From NCBI GenBank assembly GCA_027490815.1, contig JAIXXJ010000021.1:1-64000 (forward strand): a stretch of DNA of 64,000 nt. The letters run 5' to 3'. The notes beneath the pieces are model-generated. The model saw nothing but the letters and a program-made list of their open reading frames with translations, had not been told where the DNA came from and searched no databases. Source of the stretch: Streptomycetaceae bacterium. Lineage in GTDB: Bacteria > Actinomycetota > Actinomycetes > Nanopelagicales > Nanopelagicaceae. Positions 19,290-28,030 of this stretch are shown one piece after another (within the stretch, counting starts at the first letter, position 1; each line of letters opens with the position of its first letter). The position numbers and the translations under genes are program-made.

Positions 19290-20393
19290 GTGGCTGATCA
19301 TTACGAAACCCTGGGTGTTAGCAAAGGTGCATCAGCTGATGAGATTAAAAAGGCATATCGCAAACTCGCTAGAGAACTACACCCAGATGTTAATCCTGAT
19401 CCAAAAACACAGGAAAGATTTAAGGAAGTAACTGAGGCCTACGATGTTTTAAGTGATGGACAAAAACGCCAGCAATACGACATGGGTGGAAGTAGTTTCG
19501 GGGGCGGGGCTAACTTTGGTGGTGGCTTTAGCGACATCATGGATGCTTTCTTTGGAGGCGGTGGCTCTCGTGGTCCACGACCTCGTATGCGAGCAGGCCA
19601 AGATTCACTTATTCGCATACAAGTTGATTTAAATGAAGCATGTTTTGGAACAGAACGTGAGATTACAGTCGAAACAGCAGTTGTCTGTACTAAATGCACT
19701 GGTACTGGATGTGTAGATGGTGATCATCCAGAAGTCTGTTTAACCTGCAAAGGTCGCGGTGAAGTGCAGCAGGTAGTGCGTTCTGTAATTGGCCAGGTAA
19801 TGACTTCCAGGCCATGTAATGCCTGCCAAGGATATGGAAGTGTTATTAAGAATCCTTGTCGTGAATGTGCTGGCGAAGGTCGAGTGCGAAGTCGACAGGT
19901 AATCGATGTGAAAATTCCAGCAGGTGTAGAAACTGGAAACAGAATTCAGCTTGCAGGTCGCGGAGAAGTTGGAGCAGGTGGTGGTCCAGCAGGTGATTTG
20001 TATGTAGAGATTGTTGAAGAGCGGCATGAGTATTTAGTTAGAGATGGCGACACGTTACATATGTCTCTTGAGATAAGCATGATCGCAGCAGCACTTGGCA
20101 CAACGGTTTCAATTGAAACATTAGATGGTCCTGCGCAAGTTCAGGTTAAACCAGGCACACAAAGTGGAGCCCCTGTTGTAATTAAGGGCAAGGGAATGAC
20201 GAGATTGCGACGTGGGGACAGAGGCGACCTCATTGTTCATATTGAAGTTCAAACACCAACAAAGTTAAGTAAAGAAGAAGAGAGCATTTTGCGATCATTT
20301 GCTCAGGTGCGTGGTGAGAAAGCAAGCGAAGCGCATGTAAAGGGTCAAGATGGTTCTGTATTTAGCAAAATAAAAGGTGTGTTTAACAAATAA
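19290..20393 (+). CDS. dnaJ: Chaperone protein DnaJ
   Basis: 367-residue type I Hsp40. The J domain spans about 1-65 with the H-P-D tripeptide, followed by a Gly/Phe-rich linker, the zinc domain with four C-x2-C-x-G-x-G repeats (about 130-205) and the C-terminal substrate domain. It stimulates DnaK ATPase and delivers unfolded proteins. The GTG start follows the hrcA stop without a gap and the stop overlaps the rsmE ATG by one base, so hrcA-dnaJ-rsmE form a coupled unit. Confidence 0.96.
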   Translation: MADHYETLGVSKGASADEIKKAYRKLARELHPDVNPDPKTQERFKEVTEAYDVLSDGQKRQQYDMGGSSFGGGANFGGGFSDIMDAFFGGGGSRGPRPRMRAGQDSLIRIQVDLNEACFGTEREITVETAVVCTKCTGTGCVDGDHPEVCLTCKGRGEVQQVVRSVIGQVMTSRPCNACQGYGSVIKNPCRECAGEGRVRSRQVIDVKIPAGVETGNRIQLAGRGEVGAGGGPAGDLYVEIVEERHEYLVRDGDTLHMSLEISMIAAALGTTVSIETLDGPAQVQVKPGTQSGAPVVIKGKGMTRLRRGDRGDLIVHIEVQTPTKLSKEEESILRSFAQVRGEKASEAHVKGQDGSVFSKIKGVFNK

Positions 20394-21103
20394 TGTTTAC
20401 TCTCTTTTTTGTAGAGGATCTACCAACTACGGTCGGCACAGAGTATGAATTCGACAATGATGATGCCAACCATGCAATCCGTGTACTTCGTACCAAAGTA
20501 GATGAGCAATTTATGCTAAGCGATGGCAATGGCGCTTGGTCTAAAGTAAAAGCAACGCAGATAAAAAAGAAATCAATGACAGTTCAAATCTTAGAGTCAG
20601 GATTTCAAGAGCCGTTAGCTACCAAGATCACTGTTGTGCAGGCTCTACCTAAGGGAGATCGTTCAAAAGAGGCGATTGAACTTTTAACTGAAGCCGGTGT
20701 TGACCGGATAGTTCCTTGGATGGCATCAAGAAGCATCGGCAAAACTTCCGATAAGTTTCAAATAACGGCGCGCGAAGCAAGTAAACAGTCTCGGCGATTT
20801 AGAATTCCAGAGGTAACTGGTGTTGCAACTACCTCTCAGATTTGTGAAGCAATTGCTCTAAGTGATCTAGCAATTGTCTTTCATGAGAGTGCGGTAACAA
20901 AGCTTTCGGACCAGATTTCTTCACACAATGTTGAACATTTGCTGATAATTATTGGTCCAGAGGGTGGAATTACAGATCAGGAGTTAGAGGCATTTACAAA
21001 TGCCGGCGCCAAGGTTGCACTCATGGGACGACCAATTTTGCGTTCGGCCCATGCAGGTTTAGCGGCTGTCTCTGCTGTTTCTGCACTTTTGAAGGTATGG
21101 TAA
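20393..21103 (+). CDS. rsmE: 16S rRNA (uracil-1498-N3)-methyltransferase RsmE
   Basis: 236-residue SPOUT-family methyltransferase. The N-terminal PUA-like part (N-H-A-I-R-V-L-R) is followed by the knotted SAM-binding domain with I-I-G-P-E-G-G-I-T and the terminal L-G-R-P-I-L-R-like motif (here M-G-R-P-I-L-R-S). It modifies U1498 near the decoding site of 16S rRNA. It follows dnaJ as in other actinobacteria. Confidence 0.94.
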   Translation: MFTLFFVEDLPTTVGTEYEFDNDDANHAIRVLRTKVDEQFMLSDGNGAWSKVKATQIKKKSMTVQILESGFQEPLATKITVVQALPKGDRSKEAIELLTEAGVDRIVPWMASRSIGKTSDKFQITAREASKQSRRFRIPEVTGVATTSQICEAIALSDLAIVFHESAVTKLSDQISSHNVEHLLIIIGPEGGITDQELEAFTNAGAKVALMGRPILRSAHAGLAAVSAVSALLKVW

Positions 21104-21107
21104 TTAC

Positions 21108-21455
21108 ATGGCCTTAGTTCCTGATTGCATATTTTGTAAAATAATTATTGGTGAAATCGAAGCCGATGTTGTTTTCCGAAATGAAAATGTTGTTGCATTT
21201 AATGATCTCAATCCTCAAGCTCCAACTCATGTTCTTTTGGTTCCAACATTGCACACAGAAAATGCAGCTGGAGTCGCTAGGAACAGTGCCACCATTACAG
21301 CCGCGCTGTTTTTAGCTGCAGATGAGATTGCAACCCAACGCGGGCTTTCGGGCTATAGGACCGTTTTTAACACCGGAGAAGCCGCCGGTCAGAGTGTTTT
21401 CCACGCTCACCTACATCTTTTGGGTGGTCGTGCCATGGCATGGCCGCCAGGTTAA
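21108..21455 (+). CDS. HIT-family nucleotide hydrolase/transferase
   Basis: 115-residue histidine-triad protein of the HINT branch: C-I-F-C-K-I-I near the N-terminus, and H-A-H-L-H-L-L-G-G-R near the C-terminus as the active-site triad. HINT proteins hydrolyse adenosine phosphoramidates; the physiological substrate here cannot be told. The gene is four bases after rsmE, its normal actinobacterial place. Confidence 0.93.
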   Translation: MALVPDCIFCKIIIGEIEADVVFRNENVVAFNDLNPQAPTHVLLVPTLHTENAAGVARNSATITAALFLAADEIATQRGLSGYRTVFNTGEAAGQSVFHAHLHLLGGRAMAWPPG

Positions 21456-21473
21456 AGATAGATTTACCCCTAT

Positions 21474-22454
21474 ATGGAGCGAACGCTGATAACGGTACCT
21501 AAGGCAATTGCGATGGTCGCCTTACTAGGCGCGCAGGATTCAAATCTGCGAACAATTGAAGCTGCATTTGCATCTGTAAATATAACGGTTCGAGGCAATG
21601 AGATTACTTTGCGCGGACCTCATGATGATTGCAGCAAATTAGAAAACCTATTTAATGAGTTAATGGTTGTCATTCGAAGTGGCAACGTTCTAAGTGTTGA
21701 TGCGGTCAATAGAGCGATTGAAATGCTCGAGCACAAACCAGTCGATCATCCAGCTGAAGTTCTCTCACTCAATATTGTGAGCAACCGCGGACGTACTATT
21801 CGTCCAAAAACGGCGAACCAAAAGCGCTACGTTGAGGCTATCGAAGATCACACAATTACATTTGGAATTGGTCCAGCCGGTACTGGTAAGACCTATCTTG
21901 CGATGGCAAAGGCAGTTGCTGCTTTGCAGTCGAAGAAGGTTAATCGTATTGTTTTAACAAGACCTGCTGTTGAAGCCGGTGAGAATCTAGGCTTCTTGCC
22001 TGGAACGCTGAGCGAGAAAATTGATCCTTATTTACGTCCACTTTTTGACGCACTCCATGACATGATCGATATAGATTCAATTCCACGTCTCATGCAGTCC
22101 GGCATTATTGAAGTGGCCCCACTTGCATATATGCGTGGTCGCACATTAAATGATGCATTTGTTATCTTGGATGAGGCGCAAAACACCACTCCTGAACAGA
22201 TGAAGATGTTTCTGACTCGTCTTGGATTTGGTTCCAAAATGGTGATCACAGGTGATGTGACTCAGGTTGATCTTCCAAATGCACAAAAATCGGGTTTAAA
22301 AGTAGTTCGCGAAATATTAAAAGATATTGACGACATCGCATTTCTAGAGTTAACGGCTGAGGACGTTGTCCGCCACCGATTAATTGGAGACATCGTTAAA
22401 GCTTATGAAACCTTTGATGTAAACCAACATGTCTTACGGCCTATTCGACAATAA
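21474..22454 (+). CDS. phoH: PhoH-like ATPase
   Basis: 326-residue PhoH/YbeZ protein. An N-terminal KH-like region (about 20-75) precedes a P-loop ATPase with G-P-A-G-T-G-K-T near residue 135 and F-V-I-L-D-E-A-Q-N near residue 231. YbeZ works with the endoribonuclease YbeY, encoded immediately downstream, in rRNA maturation and ribosome quality control. A possible -10 (TAGATT, 21459-21464) lies 9 nt before the ATG. The stop directly abuts the ybeY start. Confidence 0.95.
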   Translation: MERTLITVPKAIAMVALLGAQDSNLRTIEAAFASVNITVRGNEITLRGPHDDCSKLENLFNELMVVIRSGNVLSVDAVNRAIEMLEHKPVDHPAEVLSLNIVSNRGRTIRPKTANQKRYVEAIEDHTITFGIGPAGTGKTYLAMAKAVAALQSKKVNRIVLTRPAVEAGENLGFLPGTLSEKIDPYLRPLFDALHDMIDIDSIPRLMQSGIIEVAPLAYMRGRTLNDAFVILDEAQNTTPEQMKMFLTRLGFGSKMVITGDVTQVDLPNAQKSGLKVVREILKDIDDIAFLELTAEDVVRHRLIGDIVKAYETFDVNQHVLRPIRQ

Positions 22455-22892
22455 ATGACAATCGAAGTAACAAATACTTCAGGGCAGTTAGTTCCAGCAG
22501 AGCAGATAACTTCCTTGTTGACATTCGCACTCAGCGCCTTAGATCTGAACACTTTAAATGATCTCAATGTTTCCTTCGTAAAAGATGATTACATGAGTGA
22601 ACTTCATTTGAAATGGATGGATGAGCCAGGAACTACAGACGTGCTTTCCTTCCCAATGGATATGCCCTTAACCTCTCAAGACATTGTCACCTTGGGAGAT
22701 ATTGTCATTAGTCCAGTTGTGGCCCAGTCTCAAGCCACGGCTCAGGGACATTCAACCGATCACGAGATTTTTATCTTGGCAACACATGGTTTGTTGCACA
22801 TCCTTGGCTATGACCATGCAGATAAGGAAGAAGAAAAAACAATGTTTTTGCTCCAAGAAAAAATCGTCCGCGACTGGGAAAAGAGCTCGTGA
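22455..22892 (+). CDS. ybeY: Endoribonuclease YbeY
   Basis: 145-residue zinc-dependent RNase with the metal-binding motif H-G-L-L-H-I-L-G-Y-D-H near residue 113. YbeY matures the 3' end of 16S rRNA and degrades defective 70S ribosomes. It starts on the codon after the phoH stop and its TGA overlaps the GTG of the next gene, so the three genes are tightly coupled. Length and motif are standard. Confidence 0.95.
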   Translation: MTIEVTNTSGQLVPAEQITSLLTFALSALDLNTLNDLNVSFVKDDYMSELHLKWMDEPGTTDVLSFPMDMPLTSQDIVTLGDIVISPVVAQSQATAQGHSTDHEIFILATHGLLHILGYDHADKEEEKTMFLLQEKIVRDWEKSS

Positions 22893-24166
22893 GTCCATTA
22901 GCTGTAACTAGCATCGTTTTACTTTTGATCTTTGCAGGCTTTCTTGCAGCAAGTGAGTCTGCACTGACATCAATCTCCCGAATCGTGATTGATGAGTTAG
23001 AGGGTAAGCGTGGGGGAGCGCTACTGCGCAAATACAGCGCGCAACCTGCCAGATATCTCAATGTAATTTTGTTGGTAAGAAAGCTGTGTGAATTTACTGC
23101 CACTGTTTTATTAGCAGTTATTTTGCTTCGCAATTATCCCTCTGCCCAAGCAATGGCACTTACTGTTCTCATTATGGTTGTGCTTTCATTTGTTGTTGTT
23201 GGCGTTGGTCCGCGAACTTTAGGTAAACAGCAACCCCATAAATTTGCTCGCTACGGAATAATTGTTGCTCACGGTTTGGCGTTTCTACTTGGACCTGTTA
23301 CTAAGGTACTTATTTCAGTCGGAAATGCTCTCACACCAGGCAAAGGATTTAGATCAGGTCCATTTACATCTGAAGCAGAGCTTCGAGATTTAGTGGATCA
23401 AGCACATGAGCGAGGTCTTGTGGAGTCTGATGAACAAGAGATGATTCACTCTGTTTTTGAACTTGGAGATACTTTGGTTCGTGAACTTATGGTTCCACGG
23501 ATCGATATGGTCTGGGTCGAAAAAGATAAATCGGTTCGCCAGGGCTTGTCTCTAGCGCTAAGAAGTGGCTACTCACGTATTCCTGTAATCGGAGATGGAA
23601 TAGACAATATTGTGGGAATCGTTTATGTGAAGGATTTGGCCAAGCGAGCACTTGATCATCGTGATGCTGAACAGAACGAGACAATTGAACAACACATGCG
23701 CCCTGCAAATTTTGTACCAGAAATAAAGATGGCAGATGACCTCTTGCGAGAGATGCAGAAAAACCAGATTCACCTTGCAATAGTTGTTGATGAATATGGC
23801 GGTACTGCAGGAATCATCACCATCGAAGACATTATTGAAGAGATTGTTGGTGAGATTGAAGATGAGTTTGATGATGGTGAAGATGAGTTCACTTGGTTAA
23901 CTCCTGATAAGGCACGCGCAAAAGCTAGCCTGCACATAGAGGATTTAGCCGATGAGTTAAAGATTGAGATAGAAAAATCTGACTACGAAGACATCGATAG
24001 CATCGGCGGTTTAATGGCGCAGAAGTTAGGCCGCGTCCCAATTGCAGGAAGCACGATCTCTTGGAATGGTTGGTCAATCACATCAGAGCGACCTTTAGGT
24101 CGTCGTCGTCGAATATCTTCGGTTTTAGTTGAACGCTTAGTCGCTGAGATTGAAGACGCCGAATAA
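22889..24166 (+). CDS. CNNM/CorC-type membrane protein with CBS domains
   Basis: 425-residue protein with a DUF21 membrane domain (four hydrophobic segments in residues 1-150), a CBS pair (about 195-320) and a C-terminal CorC/HlyC domain. This family (often annotated hemolysin C or CorC) is linked to magnesium or other divalent-cation export; the old hemolysin label is misleading. GTG start overlapping ybeY's stop. In most actinobacteria era follows this gene; here an unrelated FAH-family gene does. Confidence 0.9.
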   Translation: MSPLAVTSIVLLLIFAGFLAASESALTSISRIVIDELEGKRGGALLRKYSAQPARYLNVILLVRKLCEFTATVLLAVILLRNYPSAQAMALTVLIMVVLSFVVVGVGPRTLGKQQPHKFARYGIIVAHGLAFLLGPVTKVLISVGNALTPGKGFRSGPFTSEAELRDLVDQAHERGLVESDEQEMIHSVFELGDTLVRELMVPRIDMVWVEKDKSVRQGLSLALRSGYSRIPVIGDGIDNIVGIVYVKDLAKRALDHRDAEQNETIEQHMRPANFVPEIKMADDLLREMQKNQIHLAIVVDEYGGTAGIITIEDIIEEIVGEIEDEFDDGEDEFTWLTPDKARAKASLHIEDLADELKIEIEKSDYEDIDSIGGLMAQKLGRVPIAGSTISWNGWSITSERPLGRRRRISSVLVERLVAEIEDAE

Positions 24167-24222
24167 TTCTTAGATACCCTTCATCGATGATGGTTCGCGT
24201 AATTCAAAGCCAACACAACGGT

Positions 24223-24228
24223 TAGAAT
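24223..24228 (+). promoter_or_regulatory. -10 box TAGAAT before the FAH-family gene
   Basis: TAGAAT ends 6 nt before the ATG at 24235, predicting a leaderless mRNA that would also cover gltX. Confidence 0.55.
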
Positions 24229-24234
24229 GGCCTA

Positions 24235-25020
24235 ATGCGCATAGTCAGATTTACTCCAGGGCCAGATGCAGAGTTAGGCACGGATCCACTTTTTGGCGTG
24301 CTCGAAGACGATGGCCTCATCAGCATTATTAGTGGAGATCCCATCTACTCTGGAATTCAAAAGACTGCAGCGCGTATCGAACTCAATAAAGTCAGACTTT
24401 TGGCGCCAGTTATTCCTCGCTCCAAAGTTGTTTGCATTGGAAAAAACTATTCCGATCACGCGGCCGAAATGGGTGGGAAAGTCCCCGAAGAGCCACTGAT
24501 TTTTCTAAAGCCAAACACTTCTGTAATTGGCCCTCAAGACACAATTGTTTGGCCCGAAATGTCTGAGCAAGTAGACCATGAAGTTGAGCTAGCAATTGTT
24601 ATAGGACGCATCTGTAAAGATGTTCCTAAAGAGCGAGTCAGTGATGTGATTTTCGGCTACACAATCGCAAATGATGTAACAGCTAGAGATTTACAGAAAA
24701 AAGATGGCCAATGGGCAAGAGCCAAGAGCTTTGATACTTTTTGCCCAGTAGGACCTTGGATTGAAACTGAGTTCATCCCTGGAACTCAAAAACTTACTGC
24801 AACAGTTGATGGTCAGATCAAGCAATCGGCGCAGTTAAACGACATGATTTTCGACGTGCCAACAATTATTAATTTCGTATCGCGAGTAATGACACTTTTG
24901 CCAGGAGACATAATCTTGACGGGAACTCCTGCGGGCATTGGACCAATGGTCATTGGCAGTAAAGTTAGCGTTGCAATTGAAGGACTAGGCGAATTAACAA
25001 ATAAGGTGGCGGCGCAGTAA
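24235..25020 (+). CDS. Fumarylacetoacetate hydrolase family protein
   Basis: 261-residue FAH-fold enzyme. The C-terminal catalytic domain (from about residue 60) carries the C-I-G-K-N-Y-x-D-H-A motif and the acidic metal ligands in D-H-E-V-E-L-A. Family members act on 2-oxo acids or as acylpyruvases/oxaloacetate decarboxylases; the substrate is not predictable from sequence. Its stop abuts the gltX ATG, an arrangement conserved in actinobacteria despite no obvious functional link. Confidence 0.9.
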   Translation: MRIVRFTPGPDAELGTDPLFGVLEDDGLISIISGDPIYSGIQKTAARIELNKVRLLAPVIPRSKVVCIGKNYSDHAAEMGGKVPEEPLIFLKPNTSVIGPQDTIVWPEMSEQVDHEVELAIVIGRICKDVPKERVSDVIFGYTIANDVTARDLQKKDGQWARAKSFDTFCPVGPWIETEFIPGTQKLTATVDGQIKQSAQLNDMIFDVPTIINFVSRVMTLLPGDIILTGTPAGIGPMVIGSKVSVAIEGLGELTNKVAAQ

Positions 25021-26481
25021 ATGAATGCAAAAACAGTCAAGGTCCGTTTTGCGCCATCTCCAACTGGCGAACTTCACGTGGGCAATATTCGTACGGCACT
25101 TTTTGATTGGGCATATGCCCGTCACACAGGAGGCGTTTTCCTTTTCCGAATAGAAGATACCGATACGGACAGAGTTACAGATGAGTACATTCAGGCCGCA
25201 ATTGAGACATTGAAGTGGTTAGGTCTTGATTGGGATGAGGGTCCAGAAGTTGGCGGAGAAAATGGACCGTACTTACAGTCACAGCGTTTAGATATTTATG
25301 CCGAATATGCACAAAAGTTTTTGGATCAAAAAGATGCGTATTACTGCTATTGCTCACCAGATGAGTTAGAAGCCGTTCGTGAAGCACAGCGCAAGGCCAA
25401 TGTTGCACCAGGATATAACGGTCATTGCCGAGATTTAACGCAAGCCCAGATAGATGCATATAAAGCACAGGGACGTTCAGCAGTAGTGCGTATGCGCATG
25501 CCAGATGGATCAACAACATTTACCGATTTAATTCGAGGTGATGTTTCATTTGATCACAATTTTGTTCCTGATTTTGTGTTGGTGCGCGCAGATGGTTCCC
25601 CGCTCTACACCTTGGCAGTTGCCGTTGATGATATTTTGATGAAGGTAACTCATGTGTTGCGTGGTGAGGATCTGCTCTCTTCAACTCCTCGCCAGATTCG
25701 TGTTTACCAAGCAATGGGAGTTGCGCCGAAAGACTATCCAGTATTTGCCCACCTACCATTTGTGATGGGAACAGATAACGCCAAACTCTCTAAGCGAAAT
25801 GGTGAAGCTTCTATCGCTTGGTATAGGGAGATGGGCTTTTTACCTGAGGCGATTTGTAATTATTTGGCACTCCTAGGTTGGTCACCAGGAGATGATGTTG
25901 AAAACATCACGATGAAAGAGTTAACACAAATGTTTACAGTTGAAAAGGTTCACTCATCACCGGCTCGATTTGATATGAAGAAATTAGAGGCGATCAATGG
26001 TGACAAGATCCGAGCGCTAACAATTGATGAATTTCTAAAGTGGTCACTACCATTTTTAACAAAAGCTAATGTGATTCAGGGCAGTAGCCAAGAGATTGAA
26101 CTGGTCAAAAAGGCTCTTCCACTCATTCAGGAGCGCATTATTGTGCTCAGTGAAGTTCCTAAAATGCTCAAGTTTTTGTTTGTTACAGAGTTTGAAGTTG
26201 ATGCTGAGAGCGTTTCAAAGATTACGGACTCAGGATCAAAAGAGATACTTAAGCGCTCTGTTAAGGAGTTAGAGGGTGTTTCGCAATGGAGCCATGAAAA
26301 TATTGAGGCAGCGTTGCGTACATCATTGATTGAAGAGTTAGGACTAAAGCCACGGATTGCATTTACGGCGCTTAGAATTGCAACTACGGGCAGCACGATT
26401 TCACCACCACTGTTTGAATCGATGGAGTTGTTGGGCAAAGAGGCGTGCCTTGCACGTATTAGTACGGCTCTGGCTCTATAA
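25021..26481 (+). CDS. gltX: Glutamyl-tRNA synthetase
   Basis: Class I synthetase of 486 residues with R-F-A-P-S-P-T-G-E-L-H-V-G-N (HIGH region, about 9-22) and K-L-S-K-R (KMSKS-type, about residue 256), plus a helical anticodon-binding region. It charges tRNA-Glu. Actinobacteria generally lack GlnRS and form Gln-tRNA by misacylation followed by GatCAB, so this enzyme is probably non-discriminating. tRNA-Gln and tRNA-Glu genes follow directly. Confidence 0.96.
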   Translation: MNAKTVKVRFAPSPTGELHVGNIRTALFDWAYARHTGGVFLFRIEDTDTDRVTDEYIQAAIETLKWLGLDWDEGPEVGGENGPYLQSQRLDIYAEYAQKFLDQKDAYYCYCSPDELEAVREAQRKANVAPGYNGHCRDLTQAQIDAYKAQGRSAVVRMRMPDGSTTFTDLIRGDVSFDHNFVPDFVLVRADGSPLYTLAVAVDDILMKVTHVLRGEDLLSSTPRQIRVYQAMGVAPKDYPVFAHLPFVMGTDNAKLSKRNGEASIAWYREMGFLPEAICNYLALLGWSPGDDVENITMKELTQMFTVEKVHSSPARFDMKKLEAINGDKIRALTIDEFLKWSLPFLTKANVIQGSSQEIELVKKALPLIQERIIVLSEVPKMLKFLFVTEFEVDAESVSKITDSGSKEILKRSVKELEGVSQWSHENIEAALRTSLIEELGLKPRIAFTALRIATTGSTISPPLFESMELLGKEACLARISTALAL

Positions 26482-26526
26482 ATCCGCTGGTATTCTTTGC
26501 ACTTGCTATACAAGGTTTCACAACCT

Positions 26527-26598
26527 TGGGGTATGGGGTAATTGGCAGCCCTGCTGATTCTGGTTCAGTAAGTCTAGGTTCGAGTCCTGGTACCCCAG
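26527..26598 (+). tRNA. tRNA-Gln (anticodon CUG)
   Basis: 72-nt cloverleaf: acceptor TGGGGTA (26527-26533) pairs with TACCCCA (26591-26597), discriminator G. The anticodon stem GCTGA/TCAGT encloses TTCTGGT, giving CUG for CAG codons. The T-arm has the TTCGAGT loop. CCA is not encoded. Confidence 0.93.
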
Positions 26599-26672
26599 CG
26601 CAGTACCGGTTAAACAACTAAATATTTTGTACGTCATGTTTGTTCTAGGAAAACTTTCCAGCAATGGAATGT

Positions 26673-26745
26673 GGCCCCGTCGTCTAGCGGCCTAGGACTC
26701 TGCCTTCTCAAGGCAGCTACGAGGGTTCGAATCCCTTCGGGGCTA
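26673..26745 (+). tRNA. tRNA-Glu (anticodon CUC)
   Basis: 73-nt cloverleaf: acceptor GGCCCCG (26673-26679) pairs with CGGGGCT (26738-26744), discriminator A. The anticodon stem CTGCC/GGCAG encloses TTCTCAA, giving CUC for GAG codons. T-loop TTCGAAT. CCA is not encoded. Confidence 0.95.
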
Positions 26746-26751
26746 CACAAT

Positions 26752-26799
26752 AGATCTCCCTTCTCGCATTTAACTGTGCGGGGAGGGAGATTATTTTTT
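26752..26799 (+). terminator. Intrinsic terminator after tRNA-Glu
   Basis: An imperfect inverted repeat (GATCTCCC with GGGAGATT, and an inner CGCA/TGCG) is followed by TTATTTTTT. It should end the gltX/tRNA transcription unit. Confidence 0.75.
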
Positions 26800-26812
26800 G
26801 GAGTAAATTGAG

Positions 26813-26818
26813 TAGGAT
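26813..26818 (+). promoter_or_regulatory. -10 box TAGGAT before the small membrane protein gene
   Basis: TAGGAT ends 7 nt before the ATG at 26826 and supports that codon as the start, giving a leaderless transcript, rather than an upstream in-frame start at 26808. Confidence 0.45.
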
Positions 26819-26825
26819 TTTATCC

Positions 26826-27038
26826 ATGATTCCTTTTGACGCCCAACATCTCTTCTTCGGAATATTTGCTGGCCTTTGTGCCTATGCTTTTGGACGACGA
26901 GTACTTCCATGGGTGCTGCTCGGATACATCGGAACCTTCTGGGTTCTATTGGCGCTCATGTTGTCACCAAAAAAGACCCGTACTCCACTTCGAGAGTGGA
27001 ATCCAATCACTGAGTTAAGGCGTAGCCCAAAGAAGTAG
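26826..27038 (+). CDS. Small membrane protein of unknown function
   Basis: 70-residue protein with two closely spaced hydrophobic helices (about 9-24 and 27-47) and a basic, polar tail (R-T-P-L-R-E-W, ending in P-K-K). I do not recognise a family. The start is chosen at 26826 because a -10-like TAGGAT lies 7 nt upstream and would itself lie inside a gene starting at 26808. It converges on the GlcNAc-kinase-like gene with a 30-base gap. Confidence 0.6.
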   Translation: MIPFDAQHLFFGIFAGLCAYAFGRRVLPWVLLGYIGTFWVLLALMLSPKKTRTPLREWNPITELRRSPKK

Positions 27039-27068
27039 GCAATTCTTTTTGTGGATTTTTCTTCTGGA

Positions 27069-27980
27069 TTACTGAGAAGCCCATTTAAGAAAAGGGGGAA
27101 CATCGTTAGACAAATTCTCTGCAATCCAAGCAGCGCCATCTAAATTATCTCCTGCCGATTCAATCAGCTTTGCATTCGGTAGTTTGTCTTTAACATTTCG
27201 AAGAATTGCCTCTACATAACTTTTCTTTTTTGAAGGTCCACCTTGAACAACAATCTTCACCTCATCAGTACTGCCGCCTGAAACTCCTTGCCATGTTGAA
27301 ATCACAGTTTGAGCCAGTAAAAACGCTCCTTTATTAACAATCGACACTGCCGATGCAATCCTAAGATCGGCAGCATCTAGTACCTTTTTGGCAGTTTTTA
27401 TGGCAAGTGTTTGCGCCTGCGCGCCATCTCGAACATCTAATGCGTAATAAGCAGCGATCTCTTCTTTGAAAAACTCGGACATTTGTTGATCAGGAATTCG
27501 GTTTTGTTGAGATGCAAGTGCTTTTGAGATCGCATTCCTGCCAAGCCAAAAACCACCACCCTCATCACCGAAGGTGCTACCTAAGCCATCGCGATGTGCA
27601 TATTTTCCATTTAAACCAGCAACCGATACGACGCCACCACCAATAGTCAGCGCGGTTCCGTCACTTCCGTTTAAAGAGCCAATAAAACTAGCGAACCCAT
27701 CGTCTATGACTGCGACTTTTGTTGCTCCAAAAAACTTTGAGCACAGCTCTAGATACTTTTGCGGATTTGGGGCCTGTCCATATAAACCTGTACATGAAAG
27801 AGCCACGCAATCGGTGCGAATCGTTTCAGAGGCATTAAGGGATTCAAATACCGCTTCCAAAGCATCTAAACTATCTTCACCTGCATGTTTCCCGCGGGGT
27901 GTATGTAAGTTTAAGTCTTTGGAACGCAGCGACGTACCAGATTGCCCGAGATCAACAGCAAGCACTTCATCGCGGTTCAT
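27069..27980 (-). CDS. BadF/BadG-type ATPase, N-acetylglucosamine kinase-like
   Basis: 303-residue ASKHA-fold kinase. The phosphate-1 motif V-D-L-G-Q-S-G-T is at about residues 9-16; I-D-D-G-F-A-S and T-I-G-G-G-V-V come mid-sequence, followed by G-D-E-G-G-G-F-W-L-G, the pattern of eukaryote-like GlcNAc kinases in the BadF family. It probably phosphorylates an amino sugar from wall recycling or uptake; no sugar gene lies next to it, so the substrate is inference. Predicted leaderless from TAGGCT. Confidence 0.8.
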   Translation of the reverse strand: MNRDEVLAVDLGQSGTSLRSKDLNLHTPRGKHAGEDSLDALEAVFESLNASETIRTDCVALSCTGLYGQAPNPQKYLELCSKFFGATKVAVIDDGFASFIGSLNGSDGTALTIGGGVVSVAGLNGKYAHRDGLGSTFGDEGGGFWLGRNAISKALASQQNRIPDQQMSEFFKEEIAAYYALDVRDGAQAQTLAIKTAKKVLDAADLRIASAVSIVNKGAFLLAQTVISTWQGVSGGSTDEVKIVVQGGPSKKKSYVEAILRNVKDKLPNAKLIESAGDNLDGAAWIAENLSNDVPPFLKWASQ

Positions 27981-27987
27981 GATCGCA

Positions 27988-27993
27988 AGCCTA
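27988..27993 (-). promoter_or_regulatory. -10 box TAGGCT before the GlcNAc-kinase-like gene
   Basis: On the minus strand TAGGCT ends 7 nt before the ATG at 27980. Confidence 0.4.
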
Positions 27994-28030
27994 CTTTATC
28001 TCTACTTCTGATGCCCCGGAAAGAAAGCTT

